DNA of 64,000 bases from Herbaspirillum sp. RTI4 (GTDB lineage: Bacteria; Pseudomonadota; Gammaproteobacteria; Burkholderiales; Burkholderiaceae_D), in the NCBI RefSeq assembly GCF_034313965.1, contig NZ_JAVIWQ010000002.1, positions 1,674,001 to 1,738,000 of the forward strand. The letters are read 5' to 3'. The notes beneath the pieces were generated by a model. The model had not been told where the DNA came from. It worked only from the letters and a program-made list of their open reading frames with translations, and did no database searches. Made by a program: the position numbers and the translations under genes. Below, in pieces: positions 27,418-37,773 of this stretch (the first letter of the stretch is position 1; the number at the start of each line of letters is the position of its first letter).

Positions 27418-28377
27418 TTATGCAAGGGCTTTTTGAATAGTCGCGGCCAGTTCATCGATGGCAAATTTGGCGACATAGCCATTGGCCCCGGCGGTTTTGA
27501 CATGGTCTTCATTGGCCGAGCCGGACAGCGAAGAGTGGATTACCACCGGGAGGTGTTTGAGGCGCGGATCCCCCTTGATGTTGCGGGTCAGGGTGAAGCC
27601 ATCCATCTCCGGCATTTCGATATCGGTCAGTATCATCGCCACCTTGTCTTCAATCGGTACGCCCTCGCGCTCCGCTTCCGCCAGCATGTGCAGCAGTTGC
27701 AGCCAGGTTTCTTTGCCGGTTTTGCCCATGATGTAGGGAATGCCGAGGTCAGTCAGACCTTGTTCGATCAGGGCGCGCGCCACCTTGGAGTCGTCGGCGG
27801 CCAGCACGACTGCGCCGGGTTTGAGTTCGGTGCGATGTTTTTTGCTGCTGGCTTCGCTCAGCGTATGAACTACGGGGGAAATCATGTTGAGGATTTGCTC
27901 TACGTCCATGACCTGTACCAGACGGCCGCCGCCGGAGTCGGCGTTGGCATCGAGACGGGCGATGCTGGTGACGATTTCGCTGCCGGCGCTCGATTCTGCC
28001 GTCAGTACCTGGCTCCAGTCGAGGCGGACGATTTCTTCTACCGACTCAACCGCAAAGGCCTGGGTATGACGCGCATATTCCGTAATGAGCAGAATGTTGG
28101 GGCCGTTTTTGCTGACGCAGCCGGCGATGGCAGAGAGGTCGATCACCGAAATGACCTGCCCCCGGATATCGACCACGCCCATGATCGGCGACTGGGTGCC
28201 GGCGGTTTTGGTCACCGGAATCATGGGAACGATTTCGCGGATCTTAAAGACGTTGATGCCAAACAGTTCACCCGGGTCGTCGGCCGTTACGCCACCGAGA
28301 CGGAATAACAACAACTCAAACATGTTGCTGCTGGTGAGGTTGGTGCGTTCATCGATTTCTTTTTGAAATGCATCCAT
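27418..28377 (-). CDS. cheV: Chemotaxis coupling protein CheV (copy 1)
   Basis: A 319-aa CheW-REC fusion. The CheW-like domain (about 15-165) carries FRLGG, FGINVFKIREIV and MGVVDIRGQVISVIDLS; the receiver domain (about 185-315) has LAADDSKVARALI, the phospho-acceptor in MILTDIEMPEMDGFTL and the lysine-containing end VAKFAIDELA. CheV links receptors to CheA and damps signalling when phosphorylated. It starts 45 bp after the receptor at 28423, so the two are probably one operon. A second, nearly identical copy lies at 30919. Confidence 0.95.
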   Translation of the reverse strand: MDAFQKEIDERTNLTSSNMFELLLFRLGGVTADDPGELFGINVFKIREIVPMIPVTKTAGTQSPIMGVVDIRGQVISVIDLSAIAGCVSKNGPNILLITEYARHTQAFAVESVEEIVRLDWSQVLTAESSAGSEIVTSIARLDANADSGGGRLVQVMDVEQILNMISPVVHTLSEASSKKHRTELKPGAVVLAADDSKVARALIEQGLTDLGIPYIMGKTGKETWLQLLHMLAEAEREGVPIEDKVAMILTDIEMPEMDGFTLTRNIKGDPRLKHLPVVIHSSLSGSANEDHVKTAGANGYVAKFAIDELAATIQKALA

Positions 28378-28422
28378 GGTTTTCTCAATATCAGGTGGAG
28401 GGTTAAGCGGGGCAATACCTGG

Positions 28423-30141
28423 TTAAAACTGTTCCCAGGCCTCATTGTCAGCAGTTGCTTTCGCCATTTTCGGGTCGTTGGCGGAGTGCTTGATCTGTGT
28501 TTTAGCCGGGTGGGCAGCCACTTTGGCGGGCCGGGGGCTAATGTTCACGCTGCGTTGTGGCGCACTGGTCCGGCTGGCGCCGGTCTGGTTGCCATTGTTG
28601 AGCTTGAAGATACTGACAGCTTGCAGCAGGTGGCTGGCCTGTTCCTGCATGGACTGGGCAGCAGCAGCAGCTTCTTCCACCAGCGCGGAATTTTGCTGGG
28701 TCGCTTCATCCATCTGGGTGACGGCCCTATTGACTTCTTCAATGCCGGTGCTTTGTTCCTGGCTGGCAGCGCTGATTTCGCCCATGATGTCGGTGACGCG
28801 CTTGACGCTGCTGACGACCTCATCCATGGTGATGCCGGCTTGTTCGACCAGCTTGCTGCCGTTGTCGACCTTGTCGACTGAGTCGCCGATCAGTTCCTTG
28901 ATTTCCTTGGCGGCGGCGGCAGAGCGTTGTGCCAGGTTACGCACTTCCGAGGCGACTACCGCAAAGCCGCGGCCTTGTTCGCCGGCACGGGCCGCTTCGA
29001 CCGCAGCGTTGAGTGCCAGGATGTTGGTCTGGAAGGCGATACCGTCGATGACGCTGATGATGTCGACAATTTTTTTCGATGAGCTATTGATCTCTTCCAT
29101 GGTCGTGACGACCTGGCCGACCATGTCGCCGGCGCGTATGGCAACCGTTGATGCGGCATCCGACAATTGATTGGCCTGACGGGCGTTGTCGGCATTTTGC
29201 TTGACGGTGGAGGTCAGTTGTTCCATGGCCGAGGCGGTTTCTTCGAGCGAGCCGGCCTGGGTTTCGGTGCGGGACGACAGGTCGAGATTGCCGGCGGCGA
29301 TTTCAGCAGAGGCGGTGGCGATGGTGTCGGTGCCGACGCGCACTTCTCCGACGATTTTCATCAGGCTGTCGTTCATTTGTTTGAGCGACATCATCAATTC
29401 ACCGGTTTCATCCGTGGCATGAGGGCGGATGTCGGCGGTCAGGTCGCCGCTGGCGACTTGACTGGCGATGCGGACGGCTTCATTGAGCGGGTGCGATACG
29501 GTGCGAGCGACGAACATTGCCAGCGTCATTGAGGCAAGGACGCATAGTGCCAGCGCTCCCATGATCCAGATTCGGGCGCTGTGGTAGATGTTTTCCGTCT
29601 GTTTGGCGGATGCGGTGGCGCCGTTGTTGTTGACCGTGACCAGTTTTTCAATATTGGCCATGTTGCTCCTGTAAAGCGGAGTCGCTTCGCCACGCAGAAT
29701 ATCGTTGGCTTCGGCTTTTTTTCCCTCCCGGGATAGGGTGGTAATGAGCTTTTCTGTCTTGCGCAAGCTTTCTATCGCTTTTTCAATTTCAGGATAGAGC
29801 GCTTTTTCTTCGGGTTCTGATATATCGATGGCGTAGCGTTTTTGCTGCTCGATCAAGGCGGCGTTAAGTCCGAGCAAATCGGCATCGATGCTTTGAATCT
29901 GTTCTGGCTTGCTGGCAGTAATGTGCTGAAATTCTGCGCTGCGGATGCGCGAGAGGGACAGTTTGATATCCGACAGGGTGCGGATGCTCGGCAGCCAGTT
30001 GCTGCTGATATCGGTTGCTGCGCGGTTGACGTTGTTGAGCTCGGAAAGGGCAAAGATGCCGACGCCGACGGCGAAAGCAACAACGACCAGGAACGTGAGG
30101 ATCAGTTTTCTGGCGATTTTTAAGTTGTAAAACCAATTCAT
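28423..30141 (-). CDS. Methyl-accepting chemotaxis protein with CheR-docking tail
   Basis: A 572-aa Tar-like chemoreceptor: TM1 (LILTFLVVVAFAVGVGIFAL), four-helix-bundle sensor, TM2 (IMGALALCVLASMTLAMFV), HAMP, and tip [20 protein letters not shown]. After a Pro/Lys-rich linker it ends in DNEAWEQF, which fits the CheR/CheB pentapeptide pattern (aromatic-x-x-aromatic, AWEQF). The other two receptors in the window lack this, so this one may help in their adaptation. Start ATG 30141 with GAGGAG 7 nt upstream rather than an upstream frame start. In operon with cheV copy 1. Confidence 0.95.
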   Translation of the reverse strand: MNWFYNLKIARKLILTFLVVVAFAVGVGIFALSELNNVNRAATDISSNWLPSIRTLSDIKLSLSRIRSAEFQHITASKPEQIQSIDADLLGLNAALIEQQKRYAIDISEPEEKALYPEIEKAIESLRKTEKLITTLSREGKKAEANDILRGEATPLYRSNMANIEKLVTVNNNGATASAKQTENIYHSARIWIMGALALCVLASMTLAMFVARTVSHPLNEAVRIASQVASGDLTADIRPHATDETGELMMSLKQMNDSLMKIVGEVRVGTDTIATASAEIAAGNLDLSSRTETQAGSLEETASAMEQLTSTVKQNADNARQANQLSDAASTVAIRAGDMVGQVVTTMEEINSSSKKIVDIISVIDGIAFQTNILALNAAVEAARAGEQGRGFAVVASEVRNLAQRSAAAAKEIKELIGDSVDKVDNGSKLVEQAGITMDEVVSSVKRVTDIMGEISAASQEQSTGIEEVNRAVTQMDEATQQNSALVEEAAAAAQSMQEQASHLLQAVSIFKLNNGNQTGASRTSAPQRSVNISPRPAKVAAHPAKTQIKHSANDPKMAKATADNEAWEQF

Positions 30142-30918
30142 GATGCTGCTCCTCAAGAAATAATTGAGTGATGGGTAAAAATAATGCCTAAAAGCATGTT
30201 GCGGTGGGTCATTGTGTAAATCCGGATCTGATAAGTTGAATTATATAGAAAAAAATGAAATTAACAATAAAAACACATTAATGTTAATTTTATTTCCATG
30301 GTTTTTTATTTGTCGCGGAAAGCATTTTCCGTGATTACGTGTGAATTTTTATGGAATGCAGGGCTCTTCATAGGAATATTTACATCGATTTGCAATTGCT
30401 CTGCTGTGGTTCCCTGCATAGCGACTTCAGCGTGAGTGTGGTGCTGTAACTACATTTGAGAAATTTGATGGGGTTTGTACGTTGACTGTGCGCGCCGAAA
30501 AACACGCGGCCTTACTGGCTAATGGGATGAATACCGGGATGAATACCGAATGAGGTGACTCGGCAGGTCGGGTGTGCTGTGGGGAGTTGCTTGAATTCCT
30601 GAATGTCCGGGGGAATGTGGCCGAGGCTCTGTTAAGTGCCTCGGTCATTTTTGCTGATAGCCGTCGCGATACTGAGTGAGTTGATGGGGCATGCGATGCT
30701 GCTGCCACGATTGATACGATGGCAAGGCGTAAATTCAGGATTTCGCCAAGCACCATGCTGTTGGGTACGGTGCTTGGCTAGGTCTGACTCTGATTCTTGC
30801 AATGAGTCTTGCACTGAGTCTTGCAATGATTCTTGCAATGAGTCTTGCACTAAGCCCGGCTTTGCATCGCGCGCGACACTAGCGACATTAAAGCCGCGGC
30901 TCTTTCTCTCAGTGATCG
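30142..30918. other. 777-bp gene-free interval
   Basis: The left 250 bp are AT-rich and should carry the receptor promoter. Further right are a 12-bp duplication (GGGATGAATACC twice, 30524-30547) and the 12-bp array at 30782-30853. Short frames exist on both strands across the array, but none has a ribosome binding site or protein-like composition. Confidence 0.45.
30782..30853. repeat. 12-bp tandem repeat (KTCTTGCAMTGA), five to six units
   Basis: Five units (TTCTTGCAATGA, GTCTTGCACTGA, GTCTTGCAATGA, TTCTTGCAATGA, GTCTTGCACTAA) preceded by a degenerate unit GTCTGACTCTGA. As 12 is a multiple of three, both strands stay open (SLQD/SLQE repeats on minus, SCNE/SCTE on plus), but neither frame looks expressed. 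The array lies 66 bp beyond the stop of cheV copy 2. Confidence 0.9.
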
Positions 30919-31878
30919 TTAGGCGAGTGCGTTTTGAATGGCGAGCGCCAATTCGTCGACGGCAAACTTGGCAACATAGCCATTGGCGCCGGCGGTCTTG
31001 ACATGGTCTTCGTTGGCCGAGCCCGATAGCGAGGAGTGAATCACCACCGGCAGCGACTTGAAGCGTTCGTCACCCTTGATGTTGCGAGTCAGGGTGAAGC
31101 CATCCATCTCCGGCATTTCGATATCGGTCAGCACCATGGCGACCTTGTCTTTTATGGTCTTGCCTTCGCGTTCCGCTTCCGCTGCCAGTTGCAGCAGTTG
31201 CAGCCAGGTTTCCTTGCCGGTTTTGCCCATGATGAATGGAATGCCGAGGTCGGTTAAGCCTTGTTCAATCAGGGCGCGGGCGACTTTGGAGTCGTCGGCT
31301 GCCAACACCACGGAGCCGGGGCGGATGACGGGCTTGGCTGTTTTTTCAGTGGTGACGGTCATGCTGGTTTCGACCGGGGCGATCATGTTCAGGATTTGTT
31401 CCACGTCCAGTACCTGGACCAGGCGTCCGCCGCCAGATTCGGCGTCGGAATCCAGGCGGGCAATACTGGTAACGATGTCGCCACCGTTATTGGATTCGGC
31501 TGACATGACTTTGCTCCAGTCGAGTCGGACGATCTCTTCCACCGATTCCACTGCAAACGCTTGTGTGCGGCGGGCATATTCGGTGATGAGCAGGATGTTC
31601 GGGCCGTTTTTGGTGACGCAGCCGGCGATGGCCGAGAGGTCGATCACGGAAATGATCTGGCCCCGGATATTGACCATGCCAAGAATGGGTGGCTCGGTGC
31701 CGGCGGCCTTGGTGACCGGAATCATGGGAACGATTTCGCGGATCTTGAAGACGTTGATGCCAAACAGTTCACCCGGGTCGTCGGCGGTTACGCCTCCTAG
31801 CCGAAATAACAACATTTCAAACATATTGCTACTGGTCAGGTTAGTGCGCTCATCGATTTCTTTTTGAAATTCGTCCAT
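30919..31878 (-). CDS. cheV: Chemotaxis coupling protein CheV (copy 2)
   Basis: A 319-aa CheW-REC protein, near-identical to the copy at 27418 in both domains (FRLGG, FGINVFKIREIV, LTDIEMPEMDGFTL). Differences cluster in the linker (about residues 160-190: here APVETSMTVTTEKTAK) and a few surface positions. ATG 31878 is preceded by the same short leader (GAGAAAACA) as copy 1, so duplication included the start region. It stands alone, 777 bp upstream of the receptor gene. Confidence 0.95.
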   Translation of the reverse strand: MDEFQKEIDERTNLTSSNMFEMLLFRLGGVTADDPGELFGINVFKIREIVPMIPVTKAAGTEPPILGMVNIRGQIISVIDLSAIAGCVTKNGPNILLITEYARRTQAFAVESVEEIVRLDWSKVMSAESNNGGDIVTSIARLDSDAESGGGRLVQVLDVEQILNMIAPVETSMTVTTEKTAKPVIRPGSVVLAADDSKVARALIEQGLTDLGIPFIMGKTGKETWLQLLQLAAEAEREGKTIKDKVAMVLTDIEMPEMDGFTLTRNIKGDERFKSLPVVIHSSLSGSANEDHVKTAGANGYVAKFAVDELALAIQNALA

Positions 31879-32134
31879 TGTTTTCTCAGTCAGGTGAAGA
31901 TTGGGATAGGGCAACTTATTTCAGTGGGTCCGGTAACGGCATATTATCCCTTCAAAATTGCTTGAATGTATCGAAATTCCAGCCCAGATCTTAACTATTT
32001 ATTAACTTCAGTAAATTTATTTGTGATGTCGTATTTTTCGCGACATTCGTTTGCTCTCCCTCGTTGGGACGAGGCGCAGCAAGCGAATTTAACGAAAATA
32101 AATCATGCGATGGAGGGGCGACGGGGCCGTCGCT

Positions 32135-34411
32135 TCAGGCGGGTTGGGAATTGGCCCAGCGGTGGACTGTGGCGATGAATTGAGCAGAGGTGAAGGGTTT
32201 GATGAGATAGTCATCCATACCGGCGGCAATGCAGCGTTCGCGGTCGCCGGCAATGGCGCTGGCCGTTAGCGCAATCACTGGTAGCCGGGGGCTGTCGTTG
32301 GCTGCTTCCAGCAGGCGCAAGCGTCTGCTGGCTTCATAGCCATCCATGACGGGCATCATGCAGTCCATCAGCACCAGATCGTAATGTTGACGTGCAATGG
32401 CTTCTAGGGCCAGAGCGCCGTTTTCCACATCGTCGACCAGATAACCGTGTTTGGTCAGCAGGATACGTACCAGTTGCCGATTGATTTCGGTGTCCTCGGC
32501 AACCAGAATGCGGCGGTTACCGGTGTTGATCGGTACCGGCGGCGGGGTCGTCGTTGTCGCGAGGTTTTCTTCTGCCTGAGGGGATATGGTCAGCGCGGCG
32601 GGTGCGATGCTGACGATGCGGGCGGAAGGAAGCTGGAAGGTGAAGCTGGAACCGAGACCGGGTTCGCTGTGGCAAGTGATTTTTCCGCGCATCAGCATGA
32701 CGAGTCGTTTGCAGATCGCCAGACCCAGACCGGTGCCGCCGTACATGCGGCTAATGGTGTTGTCGGCCTGATGGAAGGGCTCAAACAAATGGGTAATGGC
32801 TTCTTCGCCTATGCCTATGCCGTTGTCGGTAACGGTATAGGACAAGCTCAGGATGGATGGGTCGTCGGCATCTTCTTCAATCAGCAGGGCAACGCTGATC
32901 TTGCCGGCGGGACTGAATTTGATGGCGTTGCTGATCAGGTTTCCCAGCACTTGCCGGATTCGGTTGGAGTCGCCGGAGACGCACTGTCCTTGCAGGGCGT
33001 TACTCGTCACATTCAATTCAATATGTTTTTTGTGCGCAGTGGCCCGGTGCAAGTCGACGACGGCGACCAGTTCTTTGAGCGGGTCAAAGGGGCTGCTTTC
33101 CAGATCCATGCGCTCGGATTCTATTTTTGAAAAATCAAGAATGTCATCAATGATGTGCATCAGGGCTTTGGTACCGCTGTGCACATTTTCCGCATAGTTT
33201 TTCTGCACCGTATCGAGCTGCGTTTCCAGCATCAGTTCGGTCATGCCGACGATGCCGTTCATGGGGGTGCGGATTTCGTGGCTCATCATCGCCAGAAAAC
33301 GCGATTTGGCTTGATTGGCTGAATCGGCTTGTTTCTTGAGTGACAGCGCGGCCTCGGTTTCCTGTTCGCGTCGTTTCAGGATGATGAGTATGAGTGCGAA
33401 GGCAATCGATACCGCGAGCAGGCTGACCAGTGAAATCGGGCCTAGCAAACTCATGGTGCGTAGCCAGTCGTCCATGATGACCTGGTTGCGGGTACTCACG
33501 CTCATGATGAGCGGATAGCCCCTGACAAGGTGGATGGTGCCGGAGTGGTCCTGATCGCGGAAGCGGGCGGTTTCGCGTTGCCCGCGCAACAGGGTGATGC
33601 CGGGCTCTTTTTCCGGTCTTGTATTTTGATGGTGAGGCCCTTCAGTTTCTTGCGTGCCGATCAGATTTTCGGCCAGCGGCCAGCGCGCCAGCAGGGTGTA
33701 ATTTTGTTGGTAGAGCGAGATCGCAAGGTGTTTTTCCAGGCTGATGTTCTTGAAGAAGTTGGTGAAAAAAGAACAGGGAATGCCCAACATGGCGATGCCG
33801 ATAAACTTGCCTTGGGCGTTATTGAGCCGGCTGCTCAGGTAAAAGGTCCAATTCCCGTTGCTTCGGTTACGGACTGCCTGGCTGAGGAAGATGCCGGCAT
33901 GCGGATCGTCTCGCTGGCGAATGAAATAATCCCGGTCGCCGACATTGACGCCGCCTTCCCGACGGCCGTGCGTCAGCACAATGACTTCACCATCGGCATT
34001 GGTTATGGCTGCCGAGGCGAGTTGTGGCAGACCGCTGATCTTGTCTTGCATCATGCGCAAGGTGAACGGGTCGTCGTAGGCTTTCAGTAATTGCTCAGAA
34101 GTGCGAAAGGCGTTGGTTTCTTCAACGTGTTCGACGATGCTTTCCAAAACGACCTGGGCGGAAGTCATTGTCTGGGCTGTGTTCTCTGCAAGGACGGTCG
34201 ATAAGTTGTCGACATCCTCGGCCCAGCCATCGCGCGTCGAGTTATATAAAATCCAGCCGGAGGCGATGCCGGCCGTCGCCAGTAGTGTCACGATGAAAAT
34301 GCCGAGCGTGACGGTGATGCGTCGTGCGTGCCTGCCGGACCAGAGGATACTTGCCCAGTTGCTTGATTGCGGTGTGCGTGTGACACCACTTTTTTTTGTT
34401 GTAGTTTGCAT
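32135..34411 (-). CDS. Hybrid sensor histidine kinase (dCache-HisKA-HATPase-REC)
   Basis: A 758-aa membrane kinase. TM1 ([22 protein letters not shown]), a periplasmic dCache domain ([34 protein letters not shown]), TM2 ([21 protein letters not shown]), HisKA with [18 protein letters not shown], HATPase with [10 protein letters not shown] and [13 protein letters not shown], and a C-terminal receiver ([25 protein letters not shown]). It needs an Hpt partner to pass phosphate on, and one is encoded 58 bp upstream. Last gene of a four-gene leftward signalling operon. Confidence 0.93.
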   Translation of the reverse strand: MQTTTKKSGVTRTPQSSNWASILWSGRHARRITVTLGIFIVTLLATAGIASGWILYNSTRDGWAEDVDNLSTVLAENTAQTMTSAQVVLESIVEHVEETNAFRTSEQLLKAYDDPFTLRMMQDKISGLPQLASAAITNADGEVIVLTHGRREGGVNVGDRDYFIRQRDDPHAGIFLSQAVRNRSNGNWTFYLSSRLNNAQGKFIGIAMLGIPCSFFTNFFKNISLEKHLAISLYQQNYTLLARWPLAENLIGTQETEGPHHQNTRPEKEPGITLLRGQRETARFRDQDHSGTIHLVRGYPLIMSVSTRNQVIMDDWLRTMSLLGPISLVSLLAVSIAFALILIILKRREQETEAALSLKKQADSANQAKSRFLAMMSHEIRTPMNGIVGMTELMLETQLDTVQKNYAENVHSGTKALMHIIDDILDFSKIESERMDLESSPFDPLKELVAVVDLHRATAHKKHIELNVTSNALQGQCVSGDSNRIRQVLGNLISNAIKFSPAGKISVALLIEEDADDPSILSLSYTVTDNGIGIGEEAITHLFEPFHQADNTISRMYGGTGLGLAICKRLVMLMRGKITCHSEPGLGSSFTFQLPSARIVSIAPAALTISPQAEENLATTTTPPPVPINTGNRRILVAEDTEINRQLVRILLTKHGYLVDDVENGALALEAIARQHYDLVLMDCMMPVMDGYEASRRLRLLEAANDSPRLPVIALTASAIAGDRERCIAAGMDDYLIKPFTSAQFIATVHRWANSQPA

Positions 34412-34469
34412 ATGGTGCGACTGATTGAGACTAGCTCGGTTGTACGGGAGTGCTCTGTTCGTCTTGCTG

Positions 34470-34877
34470 TTATTTCTGGCTTAGTGTTTTACAGTTACTT
34501 TTCAGGATTCCTTGAAAGTGGATGATGCTGATTTTTACTTCTTCCATGACCTTGTCAAACAGTTCCGTCATTTCCTGCGCCGGCACAGGGTCTGGTCCCG
34601 ACTCTTCAGCGCGGGCCAGCCGTTCCATGTCGCGCAGTAGTTGCGAGAGTTGGTTCGCGCCGATAAGCGATGTCGATCCACGCAGCGAATGCGCGGCATG
34701 GGCAATCGCCACACGGTCGTTTGCCAGCACTGCTTTTTGCAGACGCTCATGCATGGGGGGAGCTGTTTCCAGGTAGATGCCCGAGATGTGGCGGAAAGCA
34801 TCCATGTCCTGCACCACGTCAAAGAGGACGAGGGGATCGATATGCCGGTATTGATATGGCGCTTGCATGTTGCTCAT
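34470..34877 (-). CDS. Hpt phosphotransfer protein
   Basis: A 135-aa histidine phosphotransfer protein. The phospho-histidine lies in [18 protein letters not shown], typical for Hpt helices; a preceding helix [19 protein letters not shown] and a following [18 protein letters not shown] helix complete the bundle. It probably takes phosphate from the hybrid kinase downstream. Start ATG 34877 (MSNMQAPYQ) avoids overlapping the upstream kinase gene; longer in-frame starts exist back to 35006. Confidence 0.87.
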   Translation of the reverse strand: MSNMQAPYQYRHIDPLVLFDVVQDMDAFRHISGIYLETAPPMHERLQKAVLANDRVAIAHAAHSLRGSTSLIGANQLSQLLRDMERLARAEESGPDPVPAQEMTELFDKVMEEVKISIIHFQGILKSNCKTLSQK

Positions 34878-34947
34878 TCCGGCTGGCTCCGCAGTAAAAT
34901 TTTGTTCGTAAGGCGCATCTGTTGCGCTCGTTATTGCGTAAGTCCTG

Positions 34948-36624
34948 CTAGTGTTTTTTTTGCCTGCCAGATTCATGCGGTAGTGTGAAAGAAAAAATGG
35001 AACCATTGCCGGCCTTGGATTCCAGGAAGATATGCCCCCCCATCATTTCAATCAGTCGCGCTGCAATACTCAGGCCAAGTCCTGCGCCGGCTTTGGCGCG
35101 TGCGGGTGAATCATCCGCTTGAGAAAACTTTTCAAAAATCTTTTTTTGCAATTCGGGCGCTACGCCGACGCCGCTGTCAATGACCTGGAACAACATGCCT
35201 TCGGGTACAGGTCCAACTTTCAGCAGTATGCGGCCCTTTTCAGTGAACTTAACGGCATTGTCGAGCAGGCTATCTAGTACGCGCGACAGTTTTTCGTTAT
35301 CGCATACGATGAATTTCGGTGCGTCAGGAGCAAGCTCAAAATCGAGGGCGATGTTTTTGACGCTTGCCTTGTTCTGGTACCGGTGGACAGCAATCCGGAT
35401 GATTTCAGAGAGGTTTTCTTCGGTGCCGAACAGTGTCGCAGTTTCGGTCTCCAATGCACTCATTTCGAGTACGGCGTCGACTAATATCAGAAGTCGCATT
35501 CCACAATCGTGAATGATTTTCGCAAACTTTGCCTGTTTCTCATCCGTCAAATCCTCACTGAGCGTCTCAGAATAGCCCAGAATGCCATTGAGCGGTGTAC
35601 GAAATTCGTGGGACATGTTGGCGAGGAAGCGGAATTTGGCGTCGTTGGCTGCCACGGCTTGCAGTCGGCTTTTTATCAGTTTGCCTACCAGGACGATGAT
35701 GCCGAGGCTGAACAGGAGGATGGTAGCTGAGATCAGCGCGGCCAGAAACAGAGATTCTTTGCGCGCGACATAGTAAGGAGCGAGACGCTCTTCCAGGTCG
35801 ATGCCAACCGATACGTACAGAGGGTAGTTGCGCAATTTTTCATACGCGTAAATGCGTTGCCGGTTATCGACCTGACTGATGGTGTTGATGGCGCCGTGTT
35901 CGTTGCTCAGCATGGCGTTGAGGAGCGGGCTACCCGCTACATTTTGCCCCATCGAGTCGCTCGTTCCCATGCGGCGCACGCGTATGATGCCGTCCGCTCC
36001 GACGATGGAGATGGTGCCGAGGCGGCCGACGTCGATGTCGTAGTAGAGCTGGGTAAAATATTGCGGGTCCATCGAGACCACTACTACACCCTTGAATGTG
36101 CCATCGGGATGGTTGATGCGGCGGGTCATCTGTATCGACCATTTGTTGGAAACGCGGCCGAGTAGGGGTTTGCTGACGTAGAGCGCGTCGCTGTTGGTAA
36201 TCATGTGCACACGGATGTGCTCGCGGTCGCTCAGATTGACTGGCACGAAGGGTTTGCTGGAAAGGACGACATCGCCTTTTTCGTCAACGATCGAAAACAG
36301 ATTGTAGATGTGATCGCTTCCCAGTCCTTCTTTCAGGTCCTGGTTGATATTGAGTTTGGTACCGGCGATGTTGTAGCGGTAGCGCAGGTAAACCGAGGCC
36401 TGATCGGCTGCTTCGAGAGTGCGCGCCGCGTGTTCTTGAAATACGCGGGCCAGGCTGCGCACGTCACGTTGCGCATCCGTTATTTGCGTCTTGCGCATTT
36501 CATTGAGCTGCAGCAGAGTCAGTAGCCAGACAATGGCGATCAGTACGGCTGCGAACAATCCAAGCAGAAGACGGACATCGATTCTGCTGGTGACAGCGCT
36601 GAACTTGAGCCAGCGAGCTTTCAT
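34948..36624 (-). CDS. Sensor histidine kinase (dCache-HisKA-HATPase)
   Basis: A 558-aa kinase: TM1 (RLLLGLFAAVLIAIVWLLTLL), periplasmic dCache sensor (VNLSDREHIRVHMI, KWSIQMTRRINHPDG), TM2 ([25 protein letters not shown]), HisKA (MSHEFRTPLNGILGYSE), HATPase with VIDSGVGVAPELQKKI and AGLGLSIAARLI. No receiver. ATG 36624 has no good ribosome binding site; a TTG at 36633 is the alternative. It lies between the HTH regulator (73 bp) and the Hpt gene (70 bp). Confidence 0.92.
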   Translation of the reverse strand: MKARWLKFSAVTSRIDVRLLLGLFAAVLIAIVWLLTLLQLNEMRKTQITDAQRDVRSLARVFQEHAARTLEAADQASVYLRYRYNIAGTKLNINQDLKEGLGSDHIYNLFSIVDEKGDVVLSSKPFVPVNLSDREHIRVHMITNSDALYVSKPLLGRVSNKWSIQMTRRINHPDGTFKGVVVVSMDPQYFTQLYYDIDVGRLGTISIVGADGIIRVRRMGTSDSMGQNVAGSPLLNAMLSNEHGAINTISQVDNRQRIYAYEKLRNYPLYVSVGIDLEERLAPYYVARKESLFLAALISATILLFSLGIIVLVGKLIKSRLQAVAANDAKFRFLANMSHEFRTPLNGILGYSETLSEDLTDEKQAKFAKIIHDCGMRLLILVDAVLEMSALETETATLFGTEENLSEIIRIAVHRYQNKASVKNIALDFELAPDAPKFIVCDNEKLSRVLDSLLDNAVKFTEKGRILLKVGPVPEGMLFQVIDSGVGVAPELQKKIFEKFSQADDSPARAKAGAGLGLSIAARLIEMMGGHIFLESKAGNGSIFSFTLPHESGRQKKH

Positions 36625-36697
36625 AAGGAGCAACTTTCGATAGGGAAGTGGTTCAATTGAAATCTCTCTGGCACAGGTGACGCGTTTCGCCGTTTAG

Positions 36698-37303
36698 TCA
36701 GGCGTGGTGTGCAGCATGCCGGCGTGATTTCTGTGCGCAGCAGGCGCGCAGGTAACCATACAATTCGTCGAAATTGACAGGCTTGCTGAAAAAAACCACG
36801 CCGTCAGGCACACCGCCACGTGCCGCTATTTCTTCATCGCTCAAGCCGGAAAGAATGGCGATACTCATGTCCGCCAGTTCCGGATAGCCGAGAATAGTGC
36901 TCACGACTTCATAGCCGTCGATGCCGTCCATGACGATGTCGGCCAGCAGAATGTCCGGCTTGTGGCTGGCGATTTCGATCAGGGCCTGATAGCCGGTTTC
37001 GCAGAAGGTAAGGGCGATGGGCAGGTTCCAGGACGTTATTTTTTTGTCGTAGATTTCCCGCTGCATCTTGTTATCTTCAATGATCAGAATGGAGACAGTT
37101 TTACTGAATGCCGCCGCCGCTTGTGGTGTGCTGCCTGGAGTAGATTTGTACGCCAGCACGGCAGTAAGCGGGATGCGACGATGCCCGCCTTTGGTTTTCC
37201 ACGCCTCTATGACGCCGGTTTCCACGAGCTGTTGAATGGTTGTAACTGAGACGCCAAGTATGTTGGCGGCTTCCTGTGTCGTACATACATCGGATGAAGA
37301 CAT
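36698..37303 (-). CDS. Response regulator with N-terminal excisionase/MerR-type HTH
   Basis: A 201-aa protein with reversed domain order. Residues 5-55 are an excisionase-like winged HTH (CTTQEAANILGVSVTTIQQL, KTKGGHRRIPL), and residues 70-190 form a receiver (SILIIEDNKMQREIYDKK, LLADIVMDGIDGYEVV, FSKPVNFDELYGYL). Most response regulators place DNA binding at the C-terminus, so this N-terminal HTH is unusual, though known in a minority family. It heads the leftward operon and is the likely output of the adjacent kinases; targets may include the divergent operon. ATG 37303. Confidence 0.88.
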   Translation of the reverse strand: MSSSDVCTTQEAANILGVSVTTIQQLVETGVIEAWKTKGGHRRIPLTAVLAYKSTPGSTPQAAAAFSKTVSILIIEDNKMQREIYDKKITSWNLPIALTFCETGYQALIEIASHKPDILLADIVMDGIDGYEVVSTILGYPELADMSIAILSGLSDEEIAARGGVPDGVVFFSKPVNFDELYGYLRACCAQKSRRHAAHHA

Positions 37304-37773
37304 GGTGGGGTAACTCCTGTGCGATTGTGTCTAGAATACACCAATAAAACAAATATAACAAATAATTTAATTATTTGATATAATCAGACGGTGTAAATAT
37401 TTGACTTAATTGTTTAATTTATTCCATACATTTGCTTTAAAAATTGATGGCTTATCTACAGCAAGATAAACCTGTATCCTATCGTTTGTTTTTTTTGTAA
37501 AAAATAAGATCAACCGCAATTATGGTGTTGGTTATGGGTATTTGCAAATAAAAAAACAGAATTTCAATCAAGAAAAACCGAATCTTCTCGAAATATATTG
37601 AAAACACAACTTATTTGCCTGAGCGTACGCGGTTTTTTTGGCGATCTGTTCTGACATAAAAAACAAACAGTGCCAGGGGTGATGTGCAAGAGGTGGCAGC
37701 AAGTCCTTGTATTGATCGTGCGTGTGGGTCGTGCGTGTTCGTAATAAATTTGGATCAAGAAAGTTGTCCTGAC
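37304..37773. other. Divergent control region between two signalling operons
   Basis: AT-rich, 470 bp, with long A/T stretches (37350-37520). It should hold both promoters. Chance frames run in from the right on the minus strand but lack ribosome binding sites. No operator is identified. Confidence 0.45.

Noticed and set aside
30636..31001. 121-codon plus-strand frame across the 12-bp array
   Set aside because: Runs antisense into cheV, Ser/Cys-rich repeat composition, no ribosome binding site.
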